Shown here piece after piece: positions 54,266 through 63,111 of a DNA stretch of 64,000 nucleotides. The DNA is taken from positions 1-64,000 of the forward strand of contig CAZJUQ010000036.1 of NCBI GenBank assembly GCA_964549335.1. Direction: 5' to 3'. The notes beneath the pieces are model-generated. The model saw nothing but the letters and a program-made list of their open reading frames with translations. It had not been told where the DNA came from and ran no database searches. Position 1 is the first letter of the stretch. Every line of letters begins with the position of its first letter. Source of the DNA: Sulfidibacterium sp964549335. Its GTDB lineage: Bacteria > Bacteroidota > Bacteroidia > Bacteroidales > F082. A program made the position numbers and the translations under genes.

Positions 54266-55402
54266 ATGATAAAGTATCCAATGGTTGACCTTAAAGGTCA
54301 ATATAAAAAAATAAAACCCGAAATAGACAAAGCCGTTCTCGATGTTATTGATTCCGCGGCATTTATCAAAGGTCCGGCGGTAAGTAATTTCCAATCTGAT
54401 TTGGAAAAGTATCTAAACGTAAAACATGTCATTACCTGCGGAAACGGTACCGACGCACTTCAACTGGCATTAATGGCTCTCGGTTTACAGCCCGGCGACG
54501 AGGTAATTACTACAACATTCACATTTATTGCCACCGCCGAAGTGATTGCCTTACTTAAACTCAAACCTGTACTTGTCGATGTTTTGCCGGACACATTCAA
54601 CATCGACCCCGAAGCAGTTGAAAAAGCCGTTACCGGCAAAACCAAAGCAATAATTCCGGTACACCTTTTCGGGCAAACCGCAGATATCCACGCCATTCTG
54701 AAAATAGCTCAAAAATACAATCTCTATGTTGTTGAAGATACGGCACAAGCACTTGGCGCTGAATTTACCTGTCCCGAAAGCGGTAAAACCAAAAAAGCGG
54801 GGACTTTCGGCGATATAGGATGTACATCCTTTTTTCCGTCAAAAAACCTCGGCGCCTTTGGCGACGGTGGGGCACTCTTTACCGATAACGACGAACTGGC
54901 CGAAAAAATTCGTGCAATGGCAAACCACGGAATGAAAGTAAGATATTATCACGATTACGTAGGAATAAACTCCCGCCTCGACACCATTCAGGCGGCAATA
55001 CTCGACATAAAGCTGAAATACCTCGACCAATATGCGGCAGCCCGCCAAAAAGCAGCCCAATTTTACAACAATGCATTTGACGGAAACAAAAAACTCAAAA
55101 CCCCCGAAACGGCCCAATTCACAACACATGTCTTTCACCAATACACACTCGTTTTGGATAAAAGTATCAACCGCGACGGGTTAATGAAACATCTTGCAGG
55201 AAAAGGTATTGCCTCGGCGGTGTACTATCCCGTACCTTTACACTTGCAAAAAGCTTATAGCGACCCGCGTTACTCACTCAACGATTTCCCCGTTGCCGAA
55301 AATCTATCCGGCACCGTACTCTCTTTACCTATTCATACCGAATTGACCCCCAGCATACAACAATACATTGTTGACGCAGTAAACGAATATTTAAACAAAT
55401 AA
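54266..55402 (+). CDS. DegT/DnrJ/EryC1 sugar aminotransferase (WbpE-like)
   Basis: A 378-aa PLP-dependent aminotransferase. GNGTDALQLALMALG (about 53-68) binds the PLP phosphate, VVEDTAQALGAEF (about 155) carries the pyridine-contacting Asp and the stacking residues, and the Schiff-base Lys is in FFPSKNLGAFGDGGA (near residue 192). The family makes amino sugars from nucleotide-linked keto sugars with glutamate. The following acetyltransferase of the WbpD/WlbB type, 13 bases on, suggests the substrate UDP-2-acetamido-3-keto-glucuronate, giving the 3-amino sugar for surface polysaccharide. The 3-dehydrogenase (WbpB) is not in the window. Confidence 0.88.
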   Translation: MIKYPMVDLKGQYKKIKPEIDKAVLDVIDSAAFIKGPAVSNFQSDLEKYLNVKHVITCGNGTDALQLALMALGLQPGDEVITTTFTFIATAEVIALLKLKPVLVDVLPDTFNIDPEAVEKAVTGKTKAIIPVHLFGQTADIHAILKIAQKYNLYVVEDTAQALGAEFTCPESGKTKKAGTFGDIGCTSFFPSKNLGAFGDGGALFTDNDELAEKIRAMANHGMKVRYYHDYVGINSRLDTIQAAILDIKLKYLDQYAAARQKAAQFYNNAFDGNKKLKTPETAQFTTHVFHQYTLVLDKSINRDGLMKHLAGKGIASAVYYPVPLHLQKAYSDPRYSLNDFPVAENLSGTVLSLPIHTELTPSIQQYIVDAVNEYLNK

Positions 55403-55415
55403 ATAACCGGAATTT

Positions 55416-55991
55416 ATGGACAAAAATTATTTTGCACACCCCACAGCAGTTATCGACGATAATTGTAAAATAGGCAAAGGAACCAAAATATGGCATTTCT
55501 CTCATATAATGTCAGGCTGTACAATAGGCGAAAATTGCAATATAGGACAAAATGTGGTGGTCTCTCCCCAGGTTGTCCTCGGCAAAAACGTTAAGGTACA
55601 AAATAACGTTTCAATATATACGGGTGTCATTTGCGAAGACGATGTGTTTTTGGGTCCCTCAATGGTATTTACCAATGTTATTAATCCGCGAAGTAATGTA
55701 AACCGCCGGGGACAATATACCAAAACCGTGGTAAAACGGGGCGCAAGCATTGGCGCAAATGCAACAATTGTCTGCGGACACGATATAGGCGAATTCGCTT
55801 TTATTGGTGCAGGTGCCGTTGTTACAAAAGAGGTGTTGCCTTATGCTCTTGTAGTAGGCAACCCTGCACGTCAAACAGGCTGGATGAGCGAATACGGACA
55901 CCGCCTTAACTTCGACGAAAACGGTTTTGCCGTTTGCCCCGAAAGTAACGAAAAATATATACTCGAAAACGGCAGAGTACGCAAACTGTAA
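55416..55991 (+). CDS. Left-handed beta-helix N-acetyltransferase (WbpD/WlbB-like)
   Basis: A 191-aa hexapeptide-repeat enzyme. Isoleucine-rich repeats (KIGKGTKIWHFSHI, CTIGENCNIGQNVVVS, VLGKNVKVQNNVSIYTGV) build the left-handed beta helix, and VFTNVINPRS and ASIGANATIVCG are the hallmark segments of WbpD/WlbB, which acetylate the 3-amino group of UDP-2-acetamido-3-amino-glucuronate with acetyl-CoA. It directly follows the aminotransferase that would make this substrate, forming a two-gene unit of the diacetamido-uronate route. Confidence 0.88.
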   Translation: MDKNYFAHPTAVIDDNCKIGKGTKIWHFSHIMSGCTIGENCNIGQNVVVSPQVVLGKNVKVQNNVSIYTGVICEDDVFLGPSMVFTNVINPRSNVNRRGQYTKTVVKRGASIGANATIVCGHDIGEFAFIGAGAVVTKEVLPYALVVGNPARQTGWMSEYGHRLNFDENGFAVCPESNEKYILENGRVRKL

Positions 55992-56120
55992 CATTGTTTC
56001 TTACCCTTATGTACTACTGTTATCCTTAATTTCGTAAATATTATCGGGATTAATAAAATAGTACAGTCATAAAGTTAAAACAGGTAACAAAAAAAATTTC
56101 CAAAAAATTTCGGCTTATTA

Positions 56121-56151
56121 TTTGGACATTAAAAAAAAGGATGTATTTTTG
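56121..56151 (+). promoter_or_regulatory. Promoter of the tRNA-Asp gene
   Basis: TTTG at 56121-56124, a 19-base spacer and TATTTTTG at 56144-56151 are a textbook Bacteroidota promoter, about 35 bases before the tRNA. Confidence 0.7.
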
Positions 56152-56185
56152 CACTCCTTTTTTGAGGAAAGTTCATAAAAAGAGT

Positions 56186-56260
56186 GGTCCGGTAGTTCAG
56201 TTTGGTTAGAATACATGCCTGTCACGCATGGGGTCGCGGGTTCGAGTCCCGTCCGGACCG
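56186..56260 (+). tRNA. tRNA-Asp (anticodon GTC)
   Basis: A 75-base cloverleaf: acceptor arms GGTCCGG and CCGGACC, D arm GTTC/GAAT, anticodon stem CATGC/GCATG around loop CTGTCAC with anticodon GTC, T arm GCGGG/CCCGT with TTCGAGT in the loop, and discriminator G. The 3' CCA is not encoded. A promoter lies upstream and a hairpin terminator downstream, so it is a single-gene unit. Confidence 0.96.
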
Positions 56261-56270
56261 CTAAAACAAC

Positions 56271-56309
56271 AAAAAGCCCTTGTAACTTCTATGGTTGCAG
56301 GGGCTTTTT
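56271..56309 (+). terminator. Intrinsic terminator after tRNA-Asp
   Basis: AAAAAGCCCTTGTAAC pairs imperfectly with GGTTGCAGGGGCTTTTT around a short loop, followed by more T. It ends the tRNA transcript. Confidence 0.75.
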
Positions 56310-56510
56310 CTTTTACGGCAAACATAACCAAATACAGGACCTTATATCAAGATTAACAAACCGGTATCTGCGCCGGAATAAGCCACCCAATCACATTACG
56401 TTTCACTTTCGTTTATACCTTATTTATAACACCGGTCTTTTTTATCTCTTTTTCCATTTAAAATAGCGTTTCAGACAGCGGTTATCACTTTTTTAAATTT
56501 TTTTTAACAA

Positions 56511-56562
56511 ATATTACGCATGCGAACTAAATTTGTTGTATATTTGTACGCATGCGTAATAT
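56511..56562. promoter_or_regulatory. MarR promoter with paired inverted operator sites
   Basis: ATATTACGCATGCG (56511-56524) and CGCATGCGTAATAT (56549-56562) are perfect inverted copies, 24 bases apart; the second contains the palindrome TACGCATGCGTA. Between them lie two TAnnTTTG matches (56528-56535 and 56539-56546), so the sites bracket the -7 box and end 9 bases before the marR ATG. This is the layout expected for autorepression by the encoded MarR dimer. Confidence 0.7.
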
Positions 56563-56571
56563 TATAGAAAT

Positions 56572-57015
56572 ATGAAGTTAAACGAAACCATTGAATTTCA
56601 CATCAAAACCACGTCGTTAGCGCTGTCGCGAATGTATAACAAAATAGCCGAGCGTTACGGAATAACACAGACGATAGGTTACATTTTGGTATTTGTAGAA
56701 CGTGAGGGAACACCTTCCACACGTTTGGCACAACTTCTCGGAATGAAAAATTCGAGTTTGACACGTTTGTTGAAAAACATGGAAAAATCAGGTTGCATTC
56801 ACAGAAAAGTGGATGAAAAAGACAAACGCATAGTACGTATTTTTTTAACTCAAGAGGGTGTTCGCAAACGAAAAATTGCCAAAGAGGCGGTATTAAGTTT
56901 CAACGAAAAACTTTTAAACAAAGTCACCAAAGAGGAACTTGACACTTTTTATAAAGTATTCGACATAATAAGAAATCAGGTTGAAGAGGAGATTAGCAAC
57001 AACGAAAGGTTGTGA
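56572..57015 (+). CDS. MarR-family transcriptional regulator of fatty-acid oxidation
   Basis: A 147-aa winged-helix regulator. The recognition region TRLAQLLGMKNSSLTRLLKNMEKSG (about 45-70) and the wing DEKDKRIVRIFLT (about 82-95) are typical of MarR proteins, with helical dimerisation ends. It heads the beta-oxidation cluster, 49 bases before fadN, so the likely effector is an acyl-CoA or fatty acid that releases it from the paired palindromes upstream of its own start. Effector and regulon are inferred from context. Confidence 0.9.
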   Translation: MKLNETIEFHIKTTSLALSRMYNKIAERYGITQTIGYILVFVEREGTPSTRLAQLLGMKNSSLTRLLKNMEKSGCIHRKVDEKDKRIVRIFLTQEGVRKRKIAKEAVLSFNEKLLNKVTKEELDTFYKVFDIIRNQVEEEISNNERL

Positions 57016-57064
57016 AATTTTACAAAAAAAACATTAACAAAAGTTATAACCTAAAAATAAAACC

Positions 57065-59467
57065 ATGGTACGAAGAATTAAAAAAGTAGCGGTGTTGGGC
57101 TCGGGAGTAATGGGTTCCGGCATTGCTTGTCATTTTGCCAATATCGGTATTGAGGTTCTCCTTATTGATATTGTGCCGCGCGAGCTTACCGACGAGGAAA
57201 AAGCAAAAGGGCTTACCCTCAACGACAAGGTTGTTCGAAACAGAATTGTCAACAATTCGTTAAAAGCAGCCCTAAAATCAAAACCGTCACCCATTTACAA
57301 ACAGTCGTTTGCCAAACGCATCACCACAGGAAACTTTGATGACGATTTGCACAAAATTAAAGATTACGACTGGGTAATTGAAGTGGTTATCGAACGTCTC
57401 GACATAAAACAGCAGGTTTTCGAAAAAGTTGACAAATACAGACGTCCGGGTACTCTTGTAACCTCAAACACTTCGGGAATTTCAATTGAAAAGATGCGCG
57501 AAGGGAAAAGCGAGGATTTTCAAAGACATTTTTGCGGAACTCACTTCTTTAATCCGCCAAGGTATTTACAACTTTTCGAAATTATACCTTCGTCGAAAAC
57601 CGACCCCGAAGTTCTGGAATTTCTAAGTGATTACGCTTCAAGGTTTCTCGGCAAAACTCCTGTTTTGGCCAAAGATACTCCTGCATTTATTGCCAACCGC
57701 ATAGGAACATACTCCATTATGGCACTTTTCAACAACGTAAAAAAATACGGCCTAACCATTTCTGAAATCGACAAGTTAACTGGTCCCGTAATCGGACGTG
57801 CAAAATCAGCCACATTCCGTACCGCCGATGTTGTAGGACTGGACACCCTTGTTCATGTTGCCGACTACATCAGGGAAACCACCAACGACGAATGCAACGA
57901 CGCCTTCAAAATACCGGAATATCTCCAAAAAATGATTGAAAACAAGTGGCTCGGCTCCAAAACAAAACAGGGATTTTTCAAAAAAGTGGTGGATAACGGA
58001 AAGAAAAAGTTCCTCACAATAGATTTCGACACTTTGGAATACAAAGAAGACCCGAAACCTAAATTCGGAGTCTTCGAAAAGACCAAACCTATTGACGACC
58101 TCAGGAAACGGTTACCTGTACTTCTTGCCGATAAAGGCAAAGCAGGTGAATTTTACAGAGACTCCTTTTACCGGCTGTTTGCCTACTCTTCCAAGAGAAT
58201 CCCTGAAATTTCAGGCGAAATTTACAAAGTTGACGATGCCATGAATGCGGGATTCGGTTGGAAACTCGGGCCGTTCGAAAGTTGGGATGCTCTCGGTGTT
58301 CCCGATACCGTTAAAGCAATGGAAGAGGCCGGAATTAAACCTGCACAGTGGGTTTACGATATGATTGATGCCGGTATTACCTCGTTTTATAAGGTGGAAA
58401 ACGGAATGAAATATTATTACGATTTAACATCAAAATCGTACAAAGTCATTCCGGGGCAAGAGGGACGACTCTCGCTCGACATTTTGCGCCACACAAACAT
58501 TATTTGGGAAAATAAAGGGGTATCTGTTTTCGACCTGGGCGACGGTGTTTTGAATGTGGAATTTCATACCAAAATGAACACAATAGGACAGGATGTGCTG
58601 GTAGGATTAAACAAAGCACTCGACATGGCCGAAGCTGAATACAAAGCCCTTATAATCTCAAACGAAGGCGACCACTTTTCGGCAGGTGCCAATGTGGGCA
58701 TGATATATATGCTTGCCGTAGAGCAAGAGTGGGAAGAGTTGAATTTGGCCGTCCAATGGTTTCAAAAAACCACCATGCGACTGCGCTACTCACCGATACC
58801 CGTTATAGCCGCACCACATGGCATGACTCTCGGCGGCGGATGCGAAGTTTGTATGCACAGCGACAAAGTTATTGCTCACGCCGAAACCTACATGGGGCTC
58901 GTTGAGTTCGGTGTGGGTCTTATTCCTGGAGGAGGAGGCACAAAAGAGTTTGTTGTTCGCCTCGGCGACGAACTTAAAAACGGCGACATCCGTACCAACG
59001 CTTTTATGAACAGGTATCTCAGTATCGGTCAAGCCAAAGTATCAACCTCTGCTTACGAGGCATTCGATTTGGGATATTTAAGACCGGGTACCGACGAAGT
59101 GATAATCAGCCGGGCATATCAACTGGCTTATGCCAAAAAGGTGGCTCTCCAAATGGCGGAAAAAGGTTATTCGCAACCTGCACCGCGCAACGACATCAAA
59201 GTGTTGGGACGCGAAGCCCTCGGTATTGTTTATGTTGGTGCCGACGGTTTCACAAAAGGTCACTACATGTCGGAACACGACAAACTTATTGCCGAAAAAC
59301 TCGGCTGGGTAATGGCCGGCGGCGAAATCTCGCAAGCATTAACTGAAGTTACAGAACAATATTTGCTCGACCTCGAACGACAAGCCTTTATGGAACTTTG
59401 TATGCAACGCAAAACGCTCGAAAGAATGCAAAGTCTTATTACAAAAGGTAAAATCTTGAGAAATTAA
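57065..59467 (+). CDS. fadN: FadN-type 3-hydroxyacyl-CoA dehydrogenase / enoyl-CoA hydratase
   Basis: An 800-aa bifunctional enzyme. The NAD-binding 3-hydroxyacyl-CoA dehydrogenase comes first (VLGSGVMGSGIACHFANIG at residues 10-28, then HFCGTHFFNPPRYLQL near 160 and the C-terminal dehydrogenase domains to about 470). The enoyl-CoA hydratase domain follows (about 480-700; HFSAGANVGM oxyanion loop, LGGGCEV with the first Glu, LIPGGGGTKE). This order and length match Bacillus FadN and differ from enterobacterial FadB, where the hydratase is first. It hydrates trans-2-enoyl-CoA and oxidises the 3-hydroxy product to 3-ketoacyl-CoA, the substrate of FadA behind it. Confidence 0.92.
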   Translation: MVRRIKKVAVLGSGVMGSGIACHFANIGIEVLLIDIVPRELTDEEKAKGLTLNDKVVRNRIVNNSLKAALKSKPSPIYKQSFAKRITTGNFDDDLHKIKDYDWVIEVVIERLDIKQQVFEKVDKYRRPGTLVTSNTSGISIEKMREGKSEDFQRHFCGTHFFNPPRYLQLFEIIPSSKTDPEVLEFLSDYASRFLGKTPVLAKDTPAFIANRIGTYSIMALFNNVKKYGLTISEIDKLTGPVIGRAKSATFRTADVVGLDTLVHVADYIRETTNDECNDAFKIPEYLQKMIENKWLGSKTKQGFFKKVVDNGKKKFLTIDFDTLEYKEDPKPKFGVFEKTKPIDDLRKRLPVLLADKGKAGEFYRDSFYRLFAYSSKRIPEISGEIYKVDDAMNAGFGWKLGPFESWDALGVPDTVKAMEEAGIKPAQWVYDMIDAGITSFYKVENGMKYYYDLTSKSYKVIPGQEGRLSLDILRHTNIIWENKGVSVFDLGDGVLNVEFHTKMNTIGQDVLVGLNKALDMAEAEYKALIISNEGDHFSAGANVGMIYMLAVEQEWEELNLAVQWFQKTTMRLRYSPIPVIAAPHGMTLGGGCEVCMHSDKVIAHAETYMGLVEFGVGLIPGGGGTKEFVVRLGDELKNGDIRTNAFMNRYLSIGQAKVSTSAYEAFDLGYLRPGTDEVIISRAYQLAYAKKVALQMAEKGYSQPAPRNDIKVLGREALGIVYVGADGFTKGHYMSEHDKLIAEKLGWVMAGGEISQALTEVTEQYLLDLERQAFMELCMQRKTLERMQSLITKGKILRN

Positions 59468-59507
59468 TACTAATTAAATTTTGTTTAACAGAAAAAATAT
59501 TTGAATT

Positions 59508-60683
59508 ATGAATGCATATATAGTAGGTGGTTACAGGTCGGCAATAGGTAAAGCCCCAAGAGGAACGTTACGCTTTACACGTCCCGACGATATTGCCGTT
59601 ACCGTAATAAAACACTTGATGAACGATTTTCCGCAAATAGAAAAATCTAGAATTGACGATATAATTGTGGGAAATGCTTTCCCCGAAGCCGAATCGGGTA
59701 TGAATATGGGACGTATGCTCTCGCTAATGTCAATGGACACCGTGGATGTCCCCGGCTCCACGATTAACAGGTTTTGCTCTTCGGGAATAGAATCCATAGC
59801 CATAGCATCAGCAAAAATAAGCGCAGGTATTGCCGACATTATTATTGCCGGAGGCGCCGAAACCATGTCGATGATAAACATGGGAGGCTGGAGGCTTGTC
59901 CCGAATCCCGACGTGGCAAAAAACAACCCCGACTGGTACCTGAGCATGGGACTTACATCCGAAATGGTGGCACGCGAATATAATTTGAAACGCGAAGATT
60001 TGGACATCTTTGCCGCCGGTTCGTACCAAAAAGCCATCAACGCAATAGACAAAGGGTATTTCAAAGATCAAATCGTACCCGTTACCGTCAAAGAAAACTA
60101 CTTTGAAGATGGTAAAATGAAGACACGTGAAAAAATATTCGATACCGACGAAGGTCCGCGCCGAGGAACAACTCCCGAGGTGCTCGCAAAATTGAAACCG
60201 GCATTTGCGCAAGACGGCGTTTCAACAGCAGGAAACTCATCCCAAATGTCCGACGGAGCAGCATTTGTCCTTGTGGTTTCCGAAAAAATACTTAAAGAGT
60301 ACAACCTTACACCCTTGGCACGTCTTGTCGATTATCAGGTTGCCGGTGTCGAACCTTACAAAATGGGAATAGGCCCCATGGCTGCAATACCTAAAGTTTT
60401 GAAACATTCGGGAATGAAACTCCACGACATAGACCTCATCGAACTAAATGAAGCTTTTGCCACTCAGTCGTTGGTGGTAATAAAAGAAACCGGTCTGAAT
60501 CCCGAAATTGTTAACGTTAACGGAGGGGCTATTGCCCTCGGACACCCACTCGGAGCTACCGGCGCCAAACTTACCGTTCAAATTCTTAACGAATTGAAAC
60601 GGCGCAATAAAAAATACGGTATGGTTACCATGTGTATAGGAACCGGACAGGGTGCCGCAGGCATATACGAAATGTTGCAATAA
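59508..60683 (+). CDS. fadA: Acetyl-CoA C-acyltransferase (3-ketoacyl-CoA thiolase)
   Basis: A 391-aa thiolase. The acylated nucleophile is Cys90 in NRFCSSGIESI; the His in GGAIALGHPLGATGA and the second Cys in MCIGTGQGAAG complete the active site, with LNEAFATQ also conserved. It cleaves 3-ketoacyl-CoA with CoA to acetyl-CoA and a shortened acyl-CoA. It lies 40 bases after fadN and 36 before fadE, and the length equals that of Bacillus FadA. Thiolases can also run the condensation, but the neighbours favour degradation. Confidence 0.93.
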   Translation: MNAYIVGGYRSAIGKAPRGTLRFTRPDDIAVTVIKHLMNDFPQIEKSRIDDIIVGNAFPEAESGMNMGRMLSLMSMDTVDVPGSTINRFCSSGIESIAIASAKISAGIADIIIAGGAETMSMINMGGWRLVPNPDVAKNNPDWYLSMGLTSEMVAREYNLKREDLDIFAAGSYQKAINAIDKGYFKDQIVPVTVKENYFEDGKMKTREKIFDTDEGPRRGTTPEVLAKLKPAFAQDGVSTAGNSSQMSDGAAFVLVVSEKILKEYNLTPLARLVDYQVAGVEPYKMGIGPMAAIPKVLKHSGMKLHDIDLIELNEAFATQSLVVIKETGLNPEIVNVNGGAIALGHPLGATGAKLTVQILNELKRRNKKYGMVTMCIGTGQGAAGIYEMLQ

Positions 60684-60719
60684 ATTTTCAAAGAGTATTA
60701 ACATTAAAAAATATAAATC

Positions 60720-62504
60720 ATGTCAGAAAAAAAAGCTTTAAAAGGCGGTGAATTTCTTATCAGGGAAACTGATGCCGCAGATGTATTTATTCCCGAAGAA
60801 TTTGACGAAGAACAAAAAATGATGGCACAAACGTGCCGCGACTTCACCGAAAGCCGGGTTTTACCCGCTATGGACAAACTCGAAGAACACGACAACGAAC
60901 TGTTGACCAAACTTTTGAAAGAAGCAGGTGAACTGGGGTTGCTGGGAATTTCGGTGCCCGAAGAATACGAAGGTTTCGGACAAAAATTTGTCACTTCTAT
61001 GCTTACCGTGGAAGAGATGGGAAAAGGTTTCAGCTTTGCCGTGGCTTATTCGGCTCACACCGGTATCGGCACTCTTCCCATTCTCTATTTCGGCAACGAA
61101 GAACAAAAACAAAAATATTTGCCCAAACTCGCTTCGGGCGAATATATCGGCGCTTATGCTCTTACCGAACCCGATGCCGGCTCCGACCCCAACAACGGCA
61201 AAACAAAAGCCGTTTTGAGCGATGACGGCAAACATTACATCCTTAACGGCAGCAAAATGTGGATTACCAACGGCGGTATTGCCGACCTATTTATCGTTTA
61301 CGCCAAAATAGAAGACGACAAAAATCTCAGCGCTTTTATCGTTGAACGCAATACCCCGGGATTTACTTTCGGTGCCGAAGAGCACAAAATGGGAATAAGA
61401 GGTTCGTCAACAATTCAAATTTTCTTCGATAATGCAAAAATTCCCGTTGAAAATCTCCTGGGAAAACGAAACGACGGCTTCAAAATAGCTTTGTACATAT
61501 TAAATTTGGGACGCATTAAACTTGCGGGAGCCTCCGTGGGAGCTTCAAAAGCAACAATAGACCTCAGTGTTCAATATGCCAACGAACGTAAACAGTTCGG
61601 CACTGCCATAGCCAATTTCGGAGCCATAAAACATAAACTCGCCGAAATGGCTATCCGGACCTTTGTTAACGAATCGCTGACATACCGCGCCAGCCAAAAT
61701 ATCGATGATGCCATCGAAGCACTTATTGCCGAAGGCATGGACAAAGGACGTGCGGCAATTGAAGGTATCAGGCAATATGCCATTGAAGCATCTATAGCCA
61801 AAGTTTTCGGCTCCGAAGCTCTCGACTATGTTGTTGATGAAGGAGTTCAAATTCACGGGGGGATGGGTTATTCCGCCGAAACCCTTGTTGAACGTGCCTA
61901 TCGCGACTCACGCATCAACCGCATTTTTGAAGGAACCAACGAAATTAACAGAATGGTGGCAATTGGCGAACTTCTAAAACGCGGAATGAAAGGCGAACTC
62001 GACTTGCTTACTCCGGCTAAAGCTGTTGCAGGCGAACTTATGGCTATCCCCGACTTCGGAAGTACAACCGTGGATTATTTCGAAGAAAAACACAAACTTC
62101 TGGTCAATTTCAAAAAATCGATATTAATGGTTGCCGGTGCCGCATTGCAAAAATTTACCGACAAAATTCAAAACGAACAGGAGATACTGATGAACGTTGC
62201 CGATATGCTAATGTACACATATGCCGCCGAATCGACATTATTGCGTGTAGAAAAACTGAGCAAAATGTACGACGAGGACAGGTTGGCTATTTACAAGGAT
62301 ATTCTTGACGTTTACATGTACGATACGGCAAGCCGCATTAACAAAACAGGTGTCGATACCGTTAACTCTTTTGCCGAGGGAGATGAACAATCGGCAATGC
62401 TAATGGGAATGAAACGGTTTACAAAAGCGGCCCCTGTTAACGTTGTTGAAGCAAGACGCCGCATTGCAGCCAAACTTATTGATGCCAACAAATACTGTTT
62501 TTAA
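60720..62504 (+). CDS. fadE: FadE-type acyl-CoA dehydrogenase
   Basis: A 594-aa acyl-CoA dehydrogenase. The core (about 25-430) has GAYALTEPDAGSDPNNG, WITNGGIADLFIVYAK and the catalytic-region motif FEGTNEINR (Glu404); a C-terminal extension of about 160 residues (YFEEKHKLLVNFKKSI onward) is typical of the long bacterial type. The length equals that of Bacillus FadE, and the order fadN-fadA-fadE is the same. It carries out the first oxidation of beta-oxidation and hands electrons to an electron-transfer flavoprotein encoded elsewhere. Confidence 0.93.
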   Translation: MSEKKALKGGEFLIRETDAADVFIPEEFDEEQKMMAQTCRDFTESRVLPAMDKLEEHDNELLTKLLKEAGELGLLGISVPEEYEGFGQKFVTSMLTVEEMGKGFSFAVAYSAHTGIGTLPILYFGNEEQKQKYLPKLASGEYIGAYALTEPDAGSDPNNGKTKAVLSDDGKHYILNGSKMWITNGGIADLFIVYAKIEDDKNLSAFIVERNTPGFTFGAEEHKMGIRGSSTIQIFFDNAKIPVENLLGKRNDGFKIALYILNLGRIKLAGASVGASKATIDLSVQYANERKQFGTAIANFGAIKHKLAEMAIRTFVNESLTYRASQNIDDAIEALIAEGMDKGRAAIEGIRQYAIEASIAKVFGSEALDYVVDEGVQIHGGMGYSAETLVERAYRDSRINRIFEGTNEINRMVAIGELLKRGMKGELDLLTPAKAVAGELMAIPDFGSTTVDYFEEKHKLLVNFKKSILMVAGAALQKFTDKIQNEQEILMNVADMLMYTYAAESTLLRVEKLSKMYDEDRLAIYKDILDVYMYDTASRINKTGVDTVNSFAEGDEQSAMLMGMKRFTKAAPVNVVEARRRIAAKLIDANKYCF

Positions 62505-62537
62505 CGTTTAGGGTTAATGTCTGACTGCGGAGAGAGA

Positions 62538-62565
62538 GTTGCAACGGTTATTGCTCCGTTGCAAC
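62538..62565. repeat. Perfect inverted repeat built from two GTTGCAAC palindromes
   Basis: GTTGCAACGG (62538-62547) and CCGTTGCAAC (62556-62565) pair perfectly across an 8-base loop, and each arm contains the palindrome GTTGCAAC. It lies between fadE and the DUF4442 gene. No T-tract follows directly, so it may be an operator or an RNA-stabilising hairpin and not a clean terminator. Confidence 0.7.
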
Positions 62566-62615
62566 CCCTCCCCTTTTTCGATAGTGTAATTTCTTAAGAT
62601 AAAATCTAATATAGT

Positions 62616-63107
62616 ATGTCGCAAAAAACCGGTTTTAAAAATTTGGCACTTAGCCCTTGGAAATTGAATTGGTTCTTCTTGAAAAAGATGCCTCTGGGAT
62701 TTATTGCCGGTATGCGGGTTGAGAGTTTCGACGACAAACACGCCACCGTTTCCGTCCCTTACAATTACATAACAAAAAACCCCTTCAAATCGGTTTATTT
62801 TGCGGTACAAAGCATGGCAGCCGAACTCTCCTCGGGTGTAATTGCAATAAATGAAGTTATGAACGCCCGTATGCCTGTTTCCATGCTGGTTTTTAATATG
62901 GATGCACAATTTACCAAAAAGGCGAAAAGCAAAACCGTATTTACATGCAACGACGGAACGGCAATAAAAAAGGCGGTAAAAAAGGCAATTGAAACAGGCG
63001 AAGGACAAACCGTTACGGTAACCTCAACAGGAACCGACAGCGAAGGAGATGTGGTTTCTGTTTTTCATTTTACCTGGACATTTAAAGCAAAATCACTAAA
63101 AAAATAG
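62616..63107 (+). CDS. DUF4442 hotdog-fold protein (probable thioesterase relative)
   Basis: A 163-aa cytoplasmic protein. The sequence (MPLGFIAGMRVESFDDKHATVSVPYNYITKNPFKSVYFA near residues 27-65, then AAELSSGVIAINEVM and SMLVFNMDAQFTKKAKSKTVFTC) is the pattern of the DUF4442 family, which adopts the hotdog fold of acyl-CoA thioesterases. The catalytic residues of known thioesterases are not obvious, so activity is unproved. It sits between fadE and the acyl-CoA ligase, 4 bases from the latter, so acyl-CoA hydrolysis or binding is a reasonable role. Confidence 0.75.
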   Translation: MSQKTGFKNLALSPWKLNWFFLKKMPLGFIAGMRVESFDDKHATVSVPYNYITKNPFKSVYFAVQSMAAELSSGVIAINEVMNARMPVSMLVFNMDAQFTKKAKSKTVFTCNDGTAIKKAVKKAIETGEGQTVTVTSTGTDSEGDVVSVFHFTWTFKAKSLKK

Positions 63108-63111
63108 AGCT

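Larger units (their letters stand above)
56261..56571 (+). other. Intergenic region between tRNA-Asp and the MarR gene
   Basis: These 311 bases hold a terminator for the tRNA at the left, then about 200 bases where I see nothing notable, and the MarR promoter with its inverted palindromes at the right. An 83-codon reading frame here begins inside the tRNA and is not a gene. Confidence 0.6.

Noticed and set aside
56215..56466. 83-codon frame starting inside tRNA-Asp
   Set aside because: It begins within the tRNA and crosses its terminator; the translation has no recognisable features.
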